A stretch of DNA of 64,000 nucleotides, taken from assembly GCF_002234595.1 (NCBI RefSeq), contig NZ_NMUL01000005.1, forward strand, positions 62,001 to 126,000, written 5' to 3'. Positions 9,090 to 18,447 of the stretch are shown in pieces; within the stretch, counting starts at the first letter, position 1; each line of letters opens with the position of its first letter. The notes beneath the pieces are model-generated. The model worked only from the letters and a program-made list of their open reading frames with translations. It was not told the DNA's origin and did no database searches. This DNA comes from Amycolatopsis vastitatis (GTDB lineage: Bacteria; Actinomycetota; Actinomycetes; Mycobacteriales; Pseudonocardiaceae). The position numbers and the translations under genes were made by a program.

Positions 9090-10779
9090 TCAGCCCATGC
9101 GGTTCGTGAGAGTGGCCGACACCGACAGCTCCTCCAGATCCAGCTCCCGCAGCACCTTCCGCAGCACCTCGTCGTCGAGCCGGCCCGCGCGGTTCTCCTC
9201 GATCATCGCCTTGCGCTGGGTGATCAGCAGCTCGCGCCGGGCCTTCGCGAACTGCGCCTGCGGGCTGCCGGACTGTTCCTCGCCGGAGAGCGTGATCGCC
9301 GCCTTGGCGAACCGGTACCGCATGTCGATCAGCCGTTCCAGCCGCTCCTTGAGCGTGGTGATCCGCTCGGGCGGCAGATCCAGTGAGGCCAGCCGCTCAC
9401 GGCCGATCTCGCGCAGCCGTTCGTGCGCGGCCTTCTTCGCGACTTCGCGCGCGGCGAGTTCCTCCGCTTCGTCCCGCGACGCCTCCGAAGGGTCCTCGAC
9501 CTTCAGGGCCCGGATCAGCGGCGGCAGCGTCAGCCGCTGGATCAGCACCGTGCCGACGGCGACCGCGAACGCGAACAGCTGGATTTCCGCGCGGCCCGGG
9601 GTGTCCGCCGGGACACCGGCCGCGGCGGCGAGCGTGACGACGCCGCGCATGCCGGTCCACGACACGACGGCCAGGGTCCGCCACGACGGCGCGGCGCGGT
9701 CGCGGCCGAACAGCCGCACCGTCTGCGGGAGGTAGGCGGAGACGAACACCGCCGGGATCCGCACCAGCATCGTCACGCCGAGCACGGCCACCGCGACCAG
9801 CGCGAGCGTCCCGTCGTCGCGCGCCGCGTGCTGCGCGCCCTCGAGCACGAACGGCAGCTGCAGCCCCATGAGCGCGAACACCAGCGCTTCCAGCAGGACG
9901 TCGACGGACGCCCACACGGACCGGTCCTGCATGCGCGTCGCGGGAGACGCGTGGATCGAGCGGTGGCCCAGGAAGAGGCCCGCCGCGACGACGGCGAGCA
10001 CGCCGGAGCCGCTGAAGCCGTCGCTGAAGGGGTGCAGGTGCTCGGCGGTGACGTACGCGGCGAAGGGGACGATGATCCCGAACGCCGACTCCATCAGCGG
10101 GTCGTCGAGCTGCCGCCGGATCAGCACGACGACCCCGCCGATCGCCAGGCCGGCCGCGATGCCCACCACGGTCGCCACGCCGAACACCGCGAACCCGTGC
10201 CCGGCCGAGCCCGCCGTGCCCGCGACGGCGGCGAGCGCGACCTTGTACAGCGTCAGCGCGGCGGCGTCGTTGACCAGGCTTTCGCCGGTCAGCACGGCCA
10301 TCACCCGCCGCGGCAGGCCGAGCTTGCGCCCGATCGCCACCGCCGTCACCGCGTCCGGCGGCGCGACGACGGCGCCGAGGACGAGCGCCGACGCGAACGG
10401 CACGTCCGGCAGCAGCGGCTTCTACGGGGGTTCCGGGTGGCGGAGCCCCCGGCCCGGGGCGAAGCCCCGGATGTCACAGCAGGTGCACGACGACGGCGAC
10501 GACCACCGCGGTCACGGCGACCAGCACGACGCCGAGCGCGACGATCGGGCGCAGGTTCGTCTTGAAGTGCGTCAGCGAGCTCTCGAGCGACGTCGAGTAC
10601 AGCAGCGGCGGCAGCACGACGGTGAGGATCAGCTCCGGCTGCAGCTCCAGCCGCGGCACGCCGGGGATCAGCGCGACGCCGAGCGCGACGACCACCACGA
10701 GCAGCGGCGCGGACAGGTTGTAGCGCCGGGCGAAGGCCGTGAGGGCCAGCGAACCCGCGAGCACGCCCACCAACGTCAA
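9090..10779 (-). pseudogene. CPA1 Na+/H+ antiporter interrupted by a 67-bp repeat
   Basis: The N-terminal 101 residues (LTLVGVLAGSLALTAFARRY to AVVVAVVVHLL) end at a TGA at 10474-10476. The rest resumes at about 10415 with LLPDVPFASALVLGAVVAPP, DAVTAVAIGRKLGLPRRV and GESLVNDAAALTLY, the ion-binding region of NhaP/YjcE-type CPA1 antiporters, followed by a long cytoplasmic helix-rich tail. CTGCTG (minus strand) flanks the intervening segment; removing exactly 67 bases leaves one copy and restores a continuous frame of 541 codons from a TTG at 10779, the normal family length. As it stands the protein is truncated, although the second part could be translated from the GTG at 10403. Start choice among TTG 10779, TTG 10773 and GTG 10770 is uncertain. 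Confidence 0.9.
10410..10482. repeat. Dispersed palindromic repeat, copy 2, inside the antiporter gene
   Basis: In the minus orientation it begins TGACATCCGGGGCTTCGCCC and ends CGGAACCCCCGTAGAAGCCG, matching the copy at 1471-1539 apart from a few stem substitutions and one or two indels. CAGCAG at 10410-10415 and at 10477-10482 flank it directly. Both copies abut GCTG. The 67-base length shifts the frame of the host gene and also introduces an in-frame TGA. The changed base pairs in the first stem (CCGCGG versus CCGGGG with partner changes) keep pairing. Confidence 0.85.
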
Positions 10780-10885
10780 ATTTCCACTCGGGCGATCTTT
10801 CCGCAGGTCGCGCGGCCCTGCTCGGCTTCCGGCGAGTGGAAGTGCGATGGATTCCGTCGGGGGTGCTCTGCATACTCGTTCGCAA

Positions 10886-10903
10886 TCCGCACACGTGTGC
10901 GGA
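10886..10903. promoter_or_regulatory. Perfect 18-bp palindrome, candidate operator
   Basis: TCCGCACACGTGTGCGGA is perfectly self-complementary and lies 33 bases upstream of the MFS start at 10936, in the divergent region shared with the antiporter. Its size and lack of a loop suggest a dimeric repressor site rather than a terminator. No regulator gene is adjacent, so the binding protein is unknown. Confidence 0.5.
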
Positions 10904-10935
10904 AGCCGTGCACCGACGCACCACCGGAGGTTCCC

Positions 10936-12213
10936 ATGTCCCCTGGCACCCGCTCCTGGGTCGTGCCCCTGGCCTGGACCGCCGTCCTGCTGGACGGGTT
11001 CGACCTGGTCGTCCTCGGCAGCGTGCTGCCCGTGCTGCTTCGCGGCCACGTCTGGGGCCTGACGCCCGCCACGGCCTCGGTCGTGTCGACCGTCGGGCTC
11101 GCCGGGATGATGCTGGGCGGCCTGGCGATCGGCACGGTCACCGACGTCATCGGCCGCCGGAAGTCCCTGATCATCTCCGTGGCGCTGTTCTCGCTGTGCA
11201 CGTTGCTGTGCGCCTTCGCGCCGTCCACGTTCGTCTTCGGCCTGCTGCGGTTCGTCGCCGGCCTGGGCCTCGGCGGCTGCCTGCCGACGGCCATCACGCT
11301 CGTCACGGAGTACGCGCGCCACGGCAAGGCGGGCAGCGCCACGACCACGGTGATGACCGGCTACCACGTCGGCGCGGTGCTGACCGCGCTGCTGGGCATC
11401 GTGCTGATCTCGCCGCTGGGCTGGCGCGCGATGTTCGTCGCCGGCGCGGTCCCGGCCGTCGTGCTGATCCCGCTGATGCTGAAGTTCCTGCCGGAGTCCG
11501 TGACGTTCCAGCGGGTCCGCGAGACCGAGCGGTCGGCCGGGCACGCCGTCGCCGGCCTGTTCCACGGTGGTCTGCTGCGCGCGACGATCGCGTTCTGGGT
11601 GACGTCGTTCATGGGGCTGCTGCTGGTCTACGGGCTCAACACCTGGCTGCCGGAGATCATGCGGCAAGCCGGCTATCCGCTCGGCGCCGCGTTGAGCCTG
11701 CTGCTGACGCTCAACGTCGGCGGCATCGTGGGCCTGCTCGTCGCGGGGCGAGTCGCCGACCGCGTCGGCATCCGCCCGTCGGCGATCGCCTGGTTCTGCG
11801 CGGGCGCGTTGTTCCTCGCGCTGCTGAGCGTGAAGCTGACCGCCGTCGGGCTGTACGCGACGGTGTTCTTGACCGGGTGTTTCGTGTTCAGCGCGCAGGT
11901 GCTCGTGTACGCCTACATCGGCCGGATCTACCCGGACGCGATCCGCGCGACCGGTCTCGGCTGGTCCGCCGGCATCGGCCGGATCGGCGCGATCTCCGGC
12001 CCGATCCTCGGCGGCGCGCTGCTGACGGCGGGAATCGCGTACCCGTGGGGCTTCTACGCGTTCGCGGGCGTCGGCGCGCTGGGCGCGGCGGCCGTGACGG
12101 TGGTCCGTCCCGGCCGCCGCAGCCCGGCCCGCGACGACGTCAGCCCAGCTCCTTCAGTTCCTGCTCGACCGCAGCCAGTTCCGCCTCGGAACCCTGGACC
12201 TTCGGCCCCGTGA
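10936..12213 (+). CDS. MFS transporter, aromatic acid:H+ symporter (AAHS) type
   Basis: The 425-residue protein starts at an ATG at 10936 with GGAGG six bases upstream. TM1 carries LLDGFDLVVLGSVLPVLL, the DGFD motif typical of the AAHS family (PcaK/BenK-like), and the loop between TM2 and TM3 has TDVIGRRKSL. Twelve membrane segments are apparent. Family members import protocatechuate, benzoate or similar acids with protons; no ring-degradation genes are nearby, so the substrate is open. The last 25 codons form a proline-rich cytoplasmic tail that overlaps the convergent permease gene by 74 bases. A perfect palindrome upstream may be its operator. Confidence 0.88.
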   Translation: MSPGTRSWVVPLAWTAVLLDGFDLVVLGSVLPVLLRGHVWGLTPATASVVSTVGLAGMMLGGLAIGTVTDVIGRRKSLIISVALFSLCTLLCAFAPSTFVFGLLRFVAGLGLGGCLPTAITLVTEYARHGKAGSATTTVMTGYHVGAVLTALLGIVLISPLGWRAMFVAGAVPAVVLIPLMLKFLPESVTFQRVRETERSAGHAVAGLFHGGLLRATIAFWVTSFMGLLLVYGLNTWLPEIMRQAGYPLGAALSLLLTLNVGGIVGLLVAGRVADRVGIRPSAIAWFCAGALFLALLSVKLTAVGLYATVFLTGCFVFSAQVLVYAYIGRIYPDAIRATGLGWSAGIGRIGAISGPILGGALLTAGIAYPWGFYAFAGVGALGAAAVTVVRPGRRSPARDDVSPAPSVPARPQPVPPRNPGPSAP

Positions 12214-13681
12214 ACCACTTGCGGGCCGAGAGCACCCACCACAGCCCCGCGCCGCCGAGGACGACGAGGAAGGCGATCGGCGTGTAGTTGAACGAGTTCG
12301 CCGTGACCGGTGAAACCTGCGGGAGCATGAACAGGAAGAAGATCAGCACGACCCAGATCGTCGCGACGATGCCGACCGGCTTGCCCCAGCGGCCGAGCGA
12401 CCACGGCCCCGGCTCGAACGAGTCGCCGCGGCGGACCCGCAGGAACACCGGGATCACGTAAGCCACGTACAACCCCACCACGGCGATCGACGTCACCGCC
12501 GCGTAGGCCGTCGCGCTCCACAGGTACGGCAGGGCCAGGATCAGCGCGCCGCCCGCGGCGAGCCACACGGCGTTGGTCGGCGTCTGCGTGCGCTTGTTGA
12601 TCTTGTGCCAGAAGCCCGAACCCGGGATGGCGCCGTCACGGGCGAACGCGTAGATCATCCGCGAGTTCGCCGTCACCGACGCCATGCCGCAGAACAGCTG
12701 GGCGCCGATGCAGATCAGCAGCAGGAACTTGCCGGTGACCGCGCCGGTGGCGTCGATGAAGATCTGCGCGGGCGGCACGCCGGTGGCGGAGTTGACCGCG
12801 CCGTCGTAGTCCTGGATCGCGAACGTCAGGCCGATCAGCAGGATCCAGCCCGCGACCAGCGAGACCACGATCGACGTCACGATGCCGCGCGGGCCGGCCT
12901 TGGCCGCGTTCTTCGTTTCCTCGGTCATGTGCGCCGAAGCGTCGTACCCGGTCAGCGTGTACTGCGCGACCAGCAGCCCGAGCGCGAAGACGTAGATCGA
13001 CGAACCCCAGCCGGTCTGGTTGACGAAGCTGCCGAAGACGAACGACGCGTCCTGGTGCTTGTCCGGCACGAAGAACAGCACGCCGACGATCACCAGCACG
13101 CCGAGCACGTGCCACCACACGCTGACGTTGTTGAGGATCGCGACCAGCCGCACGCCGAAGGTGTTCAGCAGGCCGTGCAGGACCAGGATGATCACCAGCA
13201 GCAGGATCGTGTGCCCGGCCGTCGCCTCGAAGCCGAACTGCAGGTCGAGGAACGCGTTGAGGAACAGCGCCGCGCCGAAGTCGATGCCCGCGGTGACCGC
13301 GATCTGCCCGATCAGGTTGAACCAGCCGGTGAACCACGACCACGCCGGGCCGGACTTGGCCGGGGCCAGTTTCGCGGCCCAGTAGTAGAGCCCGCCGGCG
13401 GTCGGGTAGCTGGAGCAGACCTCGGCCATGCCGAGCCCGACCAGCACGACGAACACGCCGACCAGCGGCCAGCCCCAGATCATCGCGGCCGGTCCGCCGG
13501 TCTGCATGCCGAACTTGTAAAGCGTGAGGCAGCCGGAGAGGATCGAGATGATCGTGAAGGAGACGGCGAAGTTCGAGAACGCCGACATCGTCCGTTTGAG
13601 CTCTTGCGCGTACCCCAGCTGGTGCAGGCGGGCGCTGTCGTCGTCGTGGTCGGGGGTGGTCTGCTGGTCGGAAACGTCCAT
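12140..13681 (-). CDS. APC-superfamily amino acid permease
   Basis: The 513-residue protein has about twelve hydrophobic segments beginning after a charged N-terminal tail (MDVSDQQTTPDHDDDSARLH). SYPTAGGLYYWAAKLAP, TGYDASAHMTEETKNA and NSRMIYAFARDGAIPGSGFW are characteristic of the eukaryote-like amino acid/choline/GABA permeases of the APC superfamily. It would import amino acids or polyamine-related amines with a cation. The start ATG at 13681 is preceded by AGAGGTG. No metabolic partner is adjacent. Its 3' end overlaps the convergent MFS gene by 74 bases. Confidence 0.9.
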   Translation of the reverse strand: MDVSDQQTTPDHDDDSARLHQLGYAQELKRTMSAFSNFAVSFTIISILSGCLTLYKFGMQTGGPAAMIWGWPLVGVFVVLVGLGMAEVCSSYPTAGGLYYWAAKLAPAKSGPAWSWFTGWFNLIGQIAVTAGIDFGAALFLNAFLDLQFGFEATAGHTILLLVIILVLHGLLNTFGVRLVAILNNVSVWWHVLGVLVIVGVLFFVPDKHQDASFVFGSFVNQTGWGSSIYVFALGLLVAQYTLTGYDASAHMTEETKNAAKAGPRGIVTSIVVSLVAGWILLIGLTFAIQDYDGAVNSATGVPPAQIFIDATGAVTGKFLLLICIGAQLFCGMASVTANSRMIYAFARDGAIPGSGFWHKINKRTQTPTNAVWLAAGGALILALPYLWSATAYAAVTSIAVVGLYVAYVIPVFLRVRRGDSFEPGPWSLGRWGKPVGIVATIWVVLIFFLFMLPQVSPVTANSFNYTPIAFLVVLGGAGLWWVLSARKWFTGPKVQGSEAELAAVEQELKELG

Positions 13682-13751
13682 CGAGCACCTCTTGAAAGGT
13701 ATGCGGCCAGACCATTGAATTCGCCGAAAGTAGCCTGGGTCCCCGAAGGTG

Positions 13752-14675
13752 TCAAGCCTCGGTGAAGAACTCGTCCAGCCGCCGCAGGAGCGGCCCGCCA
13801 CCTCGGTGGTCGTTCGAGATCAGGGTGGCCGTGAGCCCGGACGACGGCTGGTGCGTGCTCCAGAACGTGACGCCGTGGTCGCCGCCGTTCAGGTGCACCA
13901 CACCCGGCCGCGGCAGCCAGAAGCCGAGCCCGTAGCCCTCCGCGCGCTGCAGCCGGTCGACCCACTTCCGCGGCACGATCCGGCCGTCGAACAGGGCGGG
14001 CCAGAACTTCCGGAAGTCCGATGCGGTGCTGTAGATCCCGCCGTCGCCGTGCCCGACGACGGGCAGGCTGAACACGTTGGTGCGGCCGTCTTCCAGGTAG
14101 CCGGTGGCCGTCCCGGCGGGCAGCGCGTCCGAGCGGAGGAACGCCGTGTCGGTCATCCCGGCGGGCTCGGTGACACGCGTCCACACGAGGTCGGCGAAAG
14201 GTATGCCCGCGATCCGTTCGGCGATCAGGCCGAGAACGGCGAACGCGCCGTTGTTGTACCGGAACTCCGTGCCGGGCGGGGAGACCTGCGGATACCCGTC
14301 GAGGGCGGCGAGGTAGTCGGCCGACGTGGCGAGGAGCGGGGTGGGTGGTGGCGGTGGGTCCGCTTCCTCGTCGCAGTAGTCGCCGATGCCGGACGTGTGC
14401 GTCAGCAGGTGCTCGACCGTCACGCGCTCGTCGATCAGCGGCAGGTCGTCGCCGAGGACGTCACGCGCTCTCGTCGACAGCTCGAGGCGCCCCTCGGCGA
14501 TGAGCCCGATGACGACCAGCGCGGTGAACCCCTTGGTGCCGCTGGCGATCGCGAACCGGGTGTCGATCGTGTTCTCGACGCCGTAGGCGATGTGCGCGTA
14601 CCCGGACGCATGGGCGAGCAGCGTCTCGTCACCGCGGCTGACCAGCACGACACCGGAGAAGTCGTCGAACCTCAT
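13752..14675 (-). CDS. Serine hydrolase, beta-lactamase/class C family
   Basis: The 307-residue protein has the Ser-x-x-Lys motif in FAIASGTKGFTAL, the Tyr-x-Asn motif in FRYNNGAFAVLG and a late GGDHGVTFWS in place of the KTG box, a pattern of beta-lactamase-family esterases and D-peptidases. There is no signal peptide, so it acts in the cytoplasm. The start is uncertain: ATG 14675 (MRFDDFSG) is the first base pair of an 18-bp stem, and an in-frame ATG at 14690 lies within the same arm; neither has a clear Shine-Dalgarno. The stem could sequester initiation. A proline run (DPPPPPTP) sits in the middle. Confidence 0.85.
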   Translation of the reverse strand: MRFDDFSGVVLVSRGDETLLAHASGYAHIAYGVENTIDTRFAIASGTKGFTALVVIGLIAEGRLELSTRARDVLGDDLPLIDERVTVEHLLTHTSGIGDYCDEEADPPPPPTPLLATSADYLAALDGYPQVSPPGTEFRYNNGAFAVLGLIAERIAGIPFADLVWTRVTEPAGMTDTAFLRSDALPAGTATGYLEDGRTNVFSLPVVGHGDGGIYSTASDFRKFWPALFDGRIVPRKWVDRLQRAEGYGLGFWLPRPGVVHLNGGDHGVTFWSTHQPSSGLTATLISNDHRGGGPLLRRLDEFFTEA

Positions 14676-14719
14676 GGAGGGCACCCTCATGGGTCAAGCG
14701 TCCATGAGGGTGCCCTCCA
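14675..14719. repeat. 18-bp perfect inverted repeat over the serine hydrolase start
   Basis: Arms 14675-14692 and 14702-14719 are perfectly complementary around a nine-base loop. On the minus strand the hairpin forms 12 bases after the stop of the glycerophosphodiesterase gene and ends exactly at the start codon of the serine hydrolase. It may terminate the first transcript, block initiation of the second, or both. There is no T-run. Confidence 0.75.
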
Positions 14720-14730
14720 CGGCAAAGCGA

Positions 14731-15882
14731 TTACCGGCCCAGGAACGCGTGCAGCGACTCCAGCGCGGTGTCCGGCTGGTCGGCGAAGAAGCCGTCGACG
14801 CCGGCCGCGAAGAACGCCGCCTCCTCGGTGAAGACGTCGCCGTAGGCGTCCGGCTCGGCCGACGAACGCAGGTTGGCCGGCAGGAACGGGTTCTCGTTCC
14901 GGAACGTGTACGGCTGCACCTTCAGGCCCGCCTTGTGCGCGTCCGCGACGAGCGCGGTCGGCGTACCCAGGTTGTCGTTCTTGTCCCGCGGGATGACCTG
15001 GGCTTTGTCCGGCCCGAGGTACTTCGCGTACTTCGCGACGTCACGCAGCCCCTGCGGCGTCACGAGGTCCGCATACGTCCGCTTGTCGCCCTTCGCGACG
15101 AAGTCCGCCGGGGCACCCGTCGCCGACGTCAGCTGCAGCAGCGGCGTCCGGACCTGCTGGTGCAGCGCGATCAGGTTCGACACCTCGAACGACTGGATGA
15201 TCGCCGGCGCGTCCGGCCGGTCGAGGCCGTTGCGCCGGAGGATCGCGACCAGCTTCGGCTCGGTCGGGTTGCCGATGGACTGGAAGAACGTGGAGTGCTT
15301 GACCTCGGGGTAGGTGCCCAGCGTCCGGTGCAGCTCGCGGCCGAGGCGCGTGGTCAGGTCGAGGACCTCCTGGTAGGAAGCGATCCGGTAGCGGCCGTTG
15401 TACAGCGTGTTGTGCGGCCGGTTCTGCGGGATCCGCTCGACCGCGCGCAGCGTCTTCAGCTCGGCCAGCGTGAAGTCCTGGGTGAACCAGCCGGTCGTCG
15501 TGACGCCGTCGAGCACGACGGTCTTCTTCCGGTTCGCGAACTCCGGGTGCTTGGCGACGTCGGTCGTGCCGCCGATCTCCGGCTCGTGCCGGGCGACGAG
15601 CTGGCCGTCCTTCGTCGGCACGAGGTCGACGTCGACCCAGTCCACGCCCATCCGGAAGGCGAGCTCGTACGAGGCGAGGGTGTGCTCCGGCCGGTACCCG
15701 GGCGCGCCGCGGTGTCCGATGATCACCGGGTCATGGTGGCCCCGCCCGCGCGCGGCCGCATCGGCGGCACTGGTTTCGGATGCACTCGTTTCGGATGCAC
15801 TGGCCGACCCGACCGCGACTCCGGTGACGCTCAGCAGTGCCAGTCCGGCGAGAGCCAGTAAGCCAACACGGTTGCGCTTCAT
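14731..15882 (-). CDS. glpQ: Secreted glycerophosphodiester phosphodiesterase
   Basis: The 383-residue precursor has a signal peptide ([19 protein letters not shown], cleavage near ASA) and a [12 protein letters not shown] repeat before the catalytic domain. [20 protein letters not shown] followed by [20 protein letters not shown] contains the His-Arg and Glu/Asp-x-Asp residues of the GDPD metal site (the usual E-x-D is VDVD here), and the protein ends [10 protein letters not shown]. It hydrolyses glycerophosphodiesters outside the cell to glycerol-3-phosphate and alcohol, feeding phosphate and carbon. The ATG at 15882 is preceded by AGAGGT at good spacing; a GTG at 15900 is an alternative. 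Confidence 0.92.
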   Translation of the reverse strand: MKRNRVGLLALAGLALLSVTGVAVGSASASETSASETSAADAAARGRGHHDPVIIGHRGAPGYRPEHTLASYELAFRMGVDWVDVDLVPTKDGQLVARHEPEIGGTTDVAKHPEFANRKKTVVLDGVTTTGWFTQDFTLAELKTLRAVERIPQNRPHNTLYNGRYRIASYQEVLDLTTRLGRELHRTLGTYPEVKHSTFFQSIGNPTEPKLVAILRRNGLDRPDAPAIIQSFEVSNLIALHQQVRTPLLQLTSATGAPADFVAKGDKRTYADLVTPQGLRDVAKYAKYLGPDKAQVIPRDKNDNLGTPTALVADAHKAGLKVQPYTFRNENPFLPANLRSSAEPDAYGDVFTEEAAFFAAGVDGFFADQPDTALESLHAFLGR

Positions 15883-16062
15883 CTGGTGACCTCTTTTCAC
15901 ACAGGGTGCTCACTGACTACTCGCGCCACCCTCGATGTCGCAAGCGTCCGAAGTACGTACCTGGCCGGTCGGCGCGGTAAACGGCGCGTGGACTCCTGTT
16001 CGTCCGGTTGCCGGAGGACGGCGCGATGTCCCCCGCGAACCCGGGCCGATACGCTGTGCGGC

Positions 16063-17337
16063 GTGCGCGTACTGGTAATCGGCTCCGGCGCCCGTGAGCA
16101 TGCACTCGTCCTCGCGGCGTCCGGCGACCCCTCCGTCACCGCGCTGGCCTGCGCGCCCGGCAACGCCGGGACGGCCGCGATGGCCGAGCAGGTCGGCGTC
16201 GAGGCGTCCGACCCCGAAGCGGTCGCGGCGCTCGCGAAGAGCTGGCAGGCCGACCTGGTGGTGGTCGGGCCGGAGGTCCCGCTCGTCGCCGGCGTCGCCG
16301 ACGCCGTCCGCAAGGCGGGCATCGCCTGCTTCGGCCCGTCGGCCGCGGCGGCCCGCATCGAAGGCTCGAAGGCGTTCGCGAAGGACGTCATGGCCGCGGC
16401 GAACGTGCCGACCGCGCGCAGCGAGGTGGTCGACAACCCGGCCCGCCTCGACGCCGCGCTCGCCCGCTTCGGCCCCACCTGGGTGGTCAAGGACGACGGG
16501 CTGGCCGCGGGCAAGGGCGTCGTCGTCACGACTGACTACGACGTCGCGCGCAAGCACGCGATCATGCTCCTCGACGGTGGCCACCCGGTCCTCCTGGAGT
16601 CCTATTTGGACGGTCCCGAGGCGTCGCTGTTCTGCTTCGTCGACGGCCGGACCGTCGTGCCGCTGCTGCCCGCGCAGGACTTCAAACGCGTCGGCGACGA
16701 CGACGCGGGCCCGAACACCGGCGGCATGGGTGCGTACGCGCCGCTGCCGTGGGCGCCCGAGAACCTGGTCGACGAGCTGGTCGAGAAGGTCGTCCAGCCG
16801 GTCGCCGACGAAATGGTGAACCGCGGCGCGCCGTTCTCCGGCCTGCTCTACGCCGGCCTCGCGCTCACCTCCGAAGGCCCGCAGGTCATCGAGTTCAACT
16901 GCCGCTTCGGCGACCCCGAGACGCAGGTCGTGCTGGCGCTGCTGCGCACCCCGATCGCCGGGCTCATGCACGCCACCGCCACCGGCAAGCTCGCCGAGCA
17001 CCCGCCGCTGGAGTGGGCGGGCGGCGCCGCGGTCACCGTCGTGATCGCCGCCGACGGCTACCCGGGCAAGCCGCGCACCGGCGACGTCATCACCGGGGCC
17101 GAGCTGGAAGGCGTGCTGCACGCCGGCACGCGCCGCCGTGACGACGGCGCCGTCGTCTCCGCCGGCGGCCGCGTGCTGTCGGTCGTCGGCACGGGCAAGA
17201 CGCTCAAGTCGGCGCGCAAGCACGCCTACGAGACCGTCGAGAAGGTCCACCTCGCGGGCTCGCACCACCGCACCGACATCGCGCTGAAGGCGGCGAACGG
17301 GGAGATCGGCGCACCGACGGCGACACAACGAGCCTGA
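16063..17337 (+). CDS. purD: Phosphoribosylamine-glycine ligase (GAR synthetase)
   Basis: PurD joins glycine to phosphoribosylamine with ATP, the second step of purine synthesis. The 424-residue protein starts at a GTG at 16063 ([15 protein letters not shown]) and shows [12 protein letters not shown], the ATP-grasp segment [15 protein letters not shown], and [15 protein letters not shown]. Length and motifs match the family. It has no close upstream neighbour in the same direction; the promoter should lie between it and the divergent glpQ gene (180 bases). A ribosome binding site is weak, and the start is chosen on homology. Confidence 0.97.
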   Translation: MRVLVIGSGAREHALVLAASGDPSVTALACAPGNAGTAAMAEQVGVEASDPEAVAALAKSWQADLVVVGPEVPLVAGVADAVRKAGIACFGPSAAAARIEGSKAFAKDVMAAANVPTARSEVVDNPARLDAALARFGPTWVVKDDGLAAGKGVVVTTDYDVARKHAIMLLDGGHPVLLESYLDGPEASLFCFVDGRTVVPLLPAQDFKRVGDDDAGPNTGGMGAYAPLPWAPENLVDELVEKVVQPVADEMVNRGAPFSGLLYAGLALTSEGPQVIEFNCRFGDPETQVVLALLRTPIAGLMHATATGKLAEHPPLEWAGGAAVTVVIAADGYPGKPRTGDVITGAELEGVLHAGTRRRDDGAVVSAGGRVLSVVGTGKTLKSARKHAYETVEKVHLAGSHHRTDIALKAANGEIGAPTATQRA

Positions 17338-17462
17338 GGATTCCCGGATCGGGGGAACCGGCCGGAGCCGTTCTGCGTCCAAACTCAGGCTGCCGCCACA
17401 CGCTCGTTGGTAGCCTCGACGGGAGCCGGCCGGTCACCTTCCGTACGACGTCAGGGGAGAGC

Positions 17463-17843
17463 ATGTCAGGACCCTCGTACGACCTCAGCTCGGCGGTCCC
17501 GGTGGCGCCCGCGGCCGCGGACGTCCTGGTCCGCCCGGACAAGCTCCTCGACGTCGCCCGCATCGTCGAAGACCAGGCCAACGCCCTCGAGGACCAGCTG
17601 CTCACCCGGCTCGGCCAGCTGCGGATCGACGCGCCGTCCGCCGACGTGATCAGCACCCAGTCGATCGAGGCCTGGAACAGCCTGATCGCGGACGGCGACC
17701 GCTCCTACGCCGGCCAGGTCCGCGAGTACGTCGCCGGTCTCAAGCGGCTGGTCACGCAGCTGCGCGAAGCCGCGAAGGACTACAAGATCAGCGACGAGGA
17801 GAAGGCGGCGGTGTTCGGTGACCGCGGCAGGCACGGTGCGTAA
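17463..17843 (+). CDS. PE-like small helical protein of a T7SS cargo locus
   Basis: The 126-residue protein is mostly two amphipathic helices (residues about 25-55 and 60-110) after a flexible start (MSGPSYDLSSAVPVAPAAAD). It resembles the PE-like partner proteins encoded beside PPE-like and EspG genes in Pseudonocardiaceae. There is no signal peptide. It begins at an ATG at 17463 after GGGGAGAGC and is the first gene of a run of six same-strand genes; its 3' end overlaps the DUF3558 lipoprotein gene. The PE assignment rests on size, helix pattern and neighbours rather than a firm motif. Confidence 0.65.
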   Translation: MSGPSYDLSSAVPVAPAAADVLVRPDKLLDVARIVEDQANALEDQLLTRLGQLRIDAPSADVISTQSIEAWNSLIADGDRSYAGQVREYVAGLKRLVTQLREAAKDYKISDEEKAAVFGDRGRHGA

Positions 17844-18438
17844 CCGGCGGTGGCGGATCACCGGGGGCGTGCTCGCGACGGCGGCGCTCGCCGGCTGTTC
17901 GGCGGGCACCGGCGGCACCCCCTACCCGGTCGAGACGGCCGCGACCGCGGCTTCGCAGAGCGCCAAGGCGGCCCAGCTGCCCCAGCGCCCGGCCGACCTG
18001 CCGCTGCAGGGCGTCGACCTGTGCGAAATCTTCCCGCAGGTGCGGCTCGACGAGCTGAAGATCACCAGCCTGCCTCGAAGTGTCACAGCTGCCACGGACG
18101 GCCCGACCTGCGTGTTCGACGCCGACGGTGCCGAGCCGGTGCACTCCTACCACGTCCGAGCGGTCCAGGCGGACCTCGACCAGTGGATCACCGGGGCCCG
18201 CAAGAAGAACAGCATGACCACCGAGCCGAAGACCATCGGCGGATACCCGGCGCTGACGAACTACCGCGCGGCCGGCGAACCCGCCGACTGCGAGACGCTC
18301 GTCGGCGTCGCGAAGGGCCAGACGCTGGCCGTCCAGACCTTCGCCATCACCCGCGGCAAGCTCACGCAGCCGCAGCTGTGCGACATGTCGGCGCACGCCG
18401 CCGACCTGGCGCTGCAGTCCCTGAAAGCACGCAACTAG
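17818..18438 (+). CDS. DUF3558 lipoprotein
   Basis: An N-terminal basic region and hydrophobic stretch end in LAGC (cysteine 27 from the GTG at 17818, or 21 from a GTG at 17836), a lipobox for export and lipidation. The mature part has four conserved cysteines (VDLCEIFP, GPTCVFD, PADCETLVG, PQLCDMS), the pattern of DUF3558 lipoproteins common in mycobacteria and relatives, often near T7SS genes. Its role is unknown; a cell-envelope assembly role in secretion is a reasonable guess from context. The gene overlaps the PE-like gene and is 9 bases from the PPE-like gene, so translation is probably coupled. Confidence 0.85.
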   Translation: MTAAGTVRNRRWRITGGVLATAALAGCSAGTGGTPYPVETAATAASQSAKAAQLPQRPADLPLQGVDLCEIFPQVRLDELKITSLPRSVTAATDGPTCVFDADGAEPVHSYHVRAVQADLDQWITGARKKNSMTTEPKTIGGYPALTNYRAAGEPADCETLVGVAKGQTLAVQTFAITRGKLTQPQLCDMSAHAADLALQSLKARN

Positions 18439-18447
18439 GGAGGGCGC

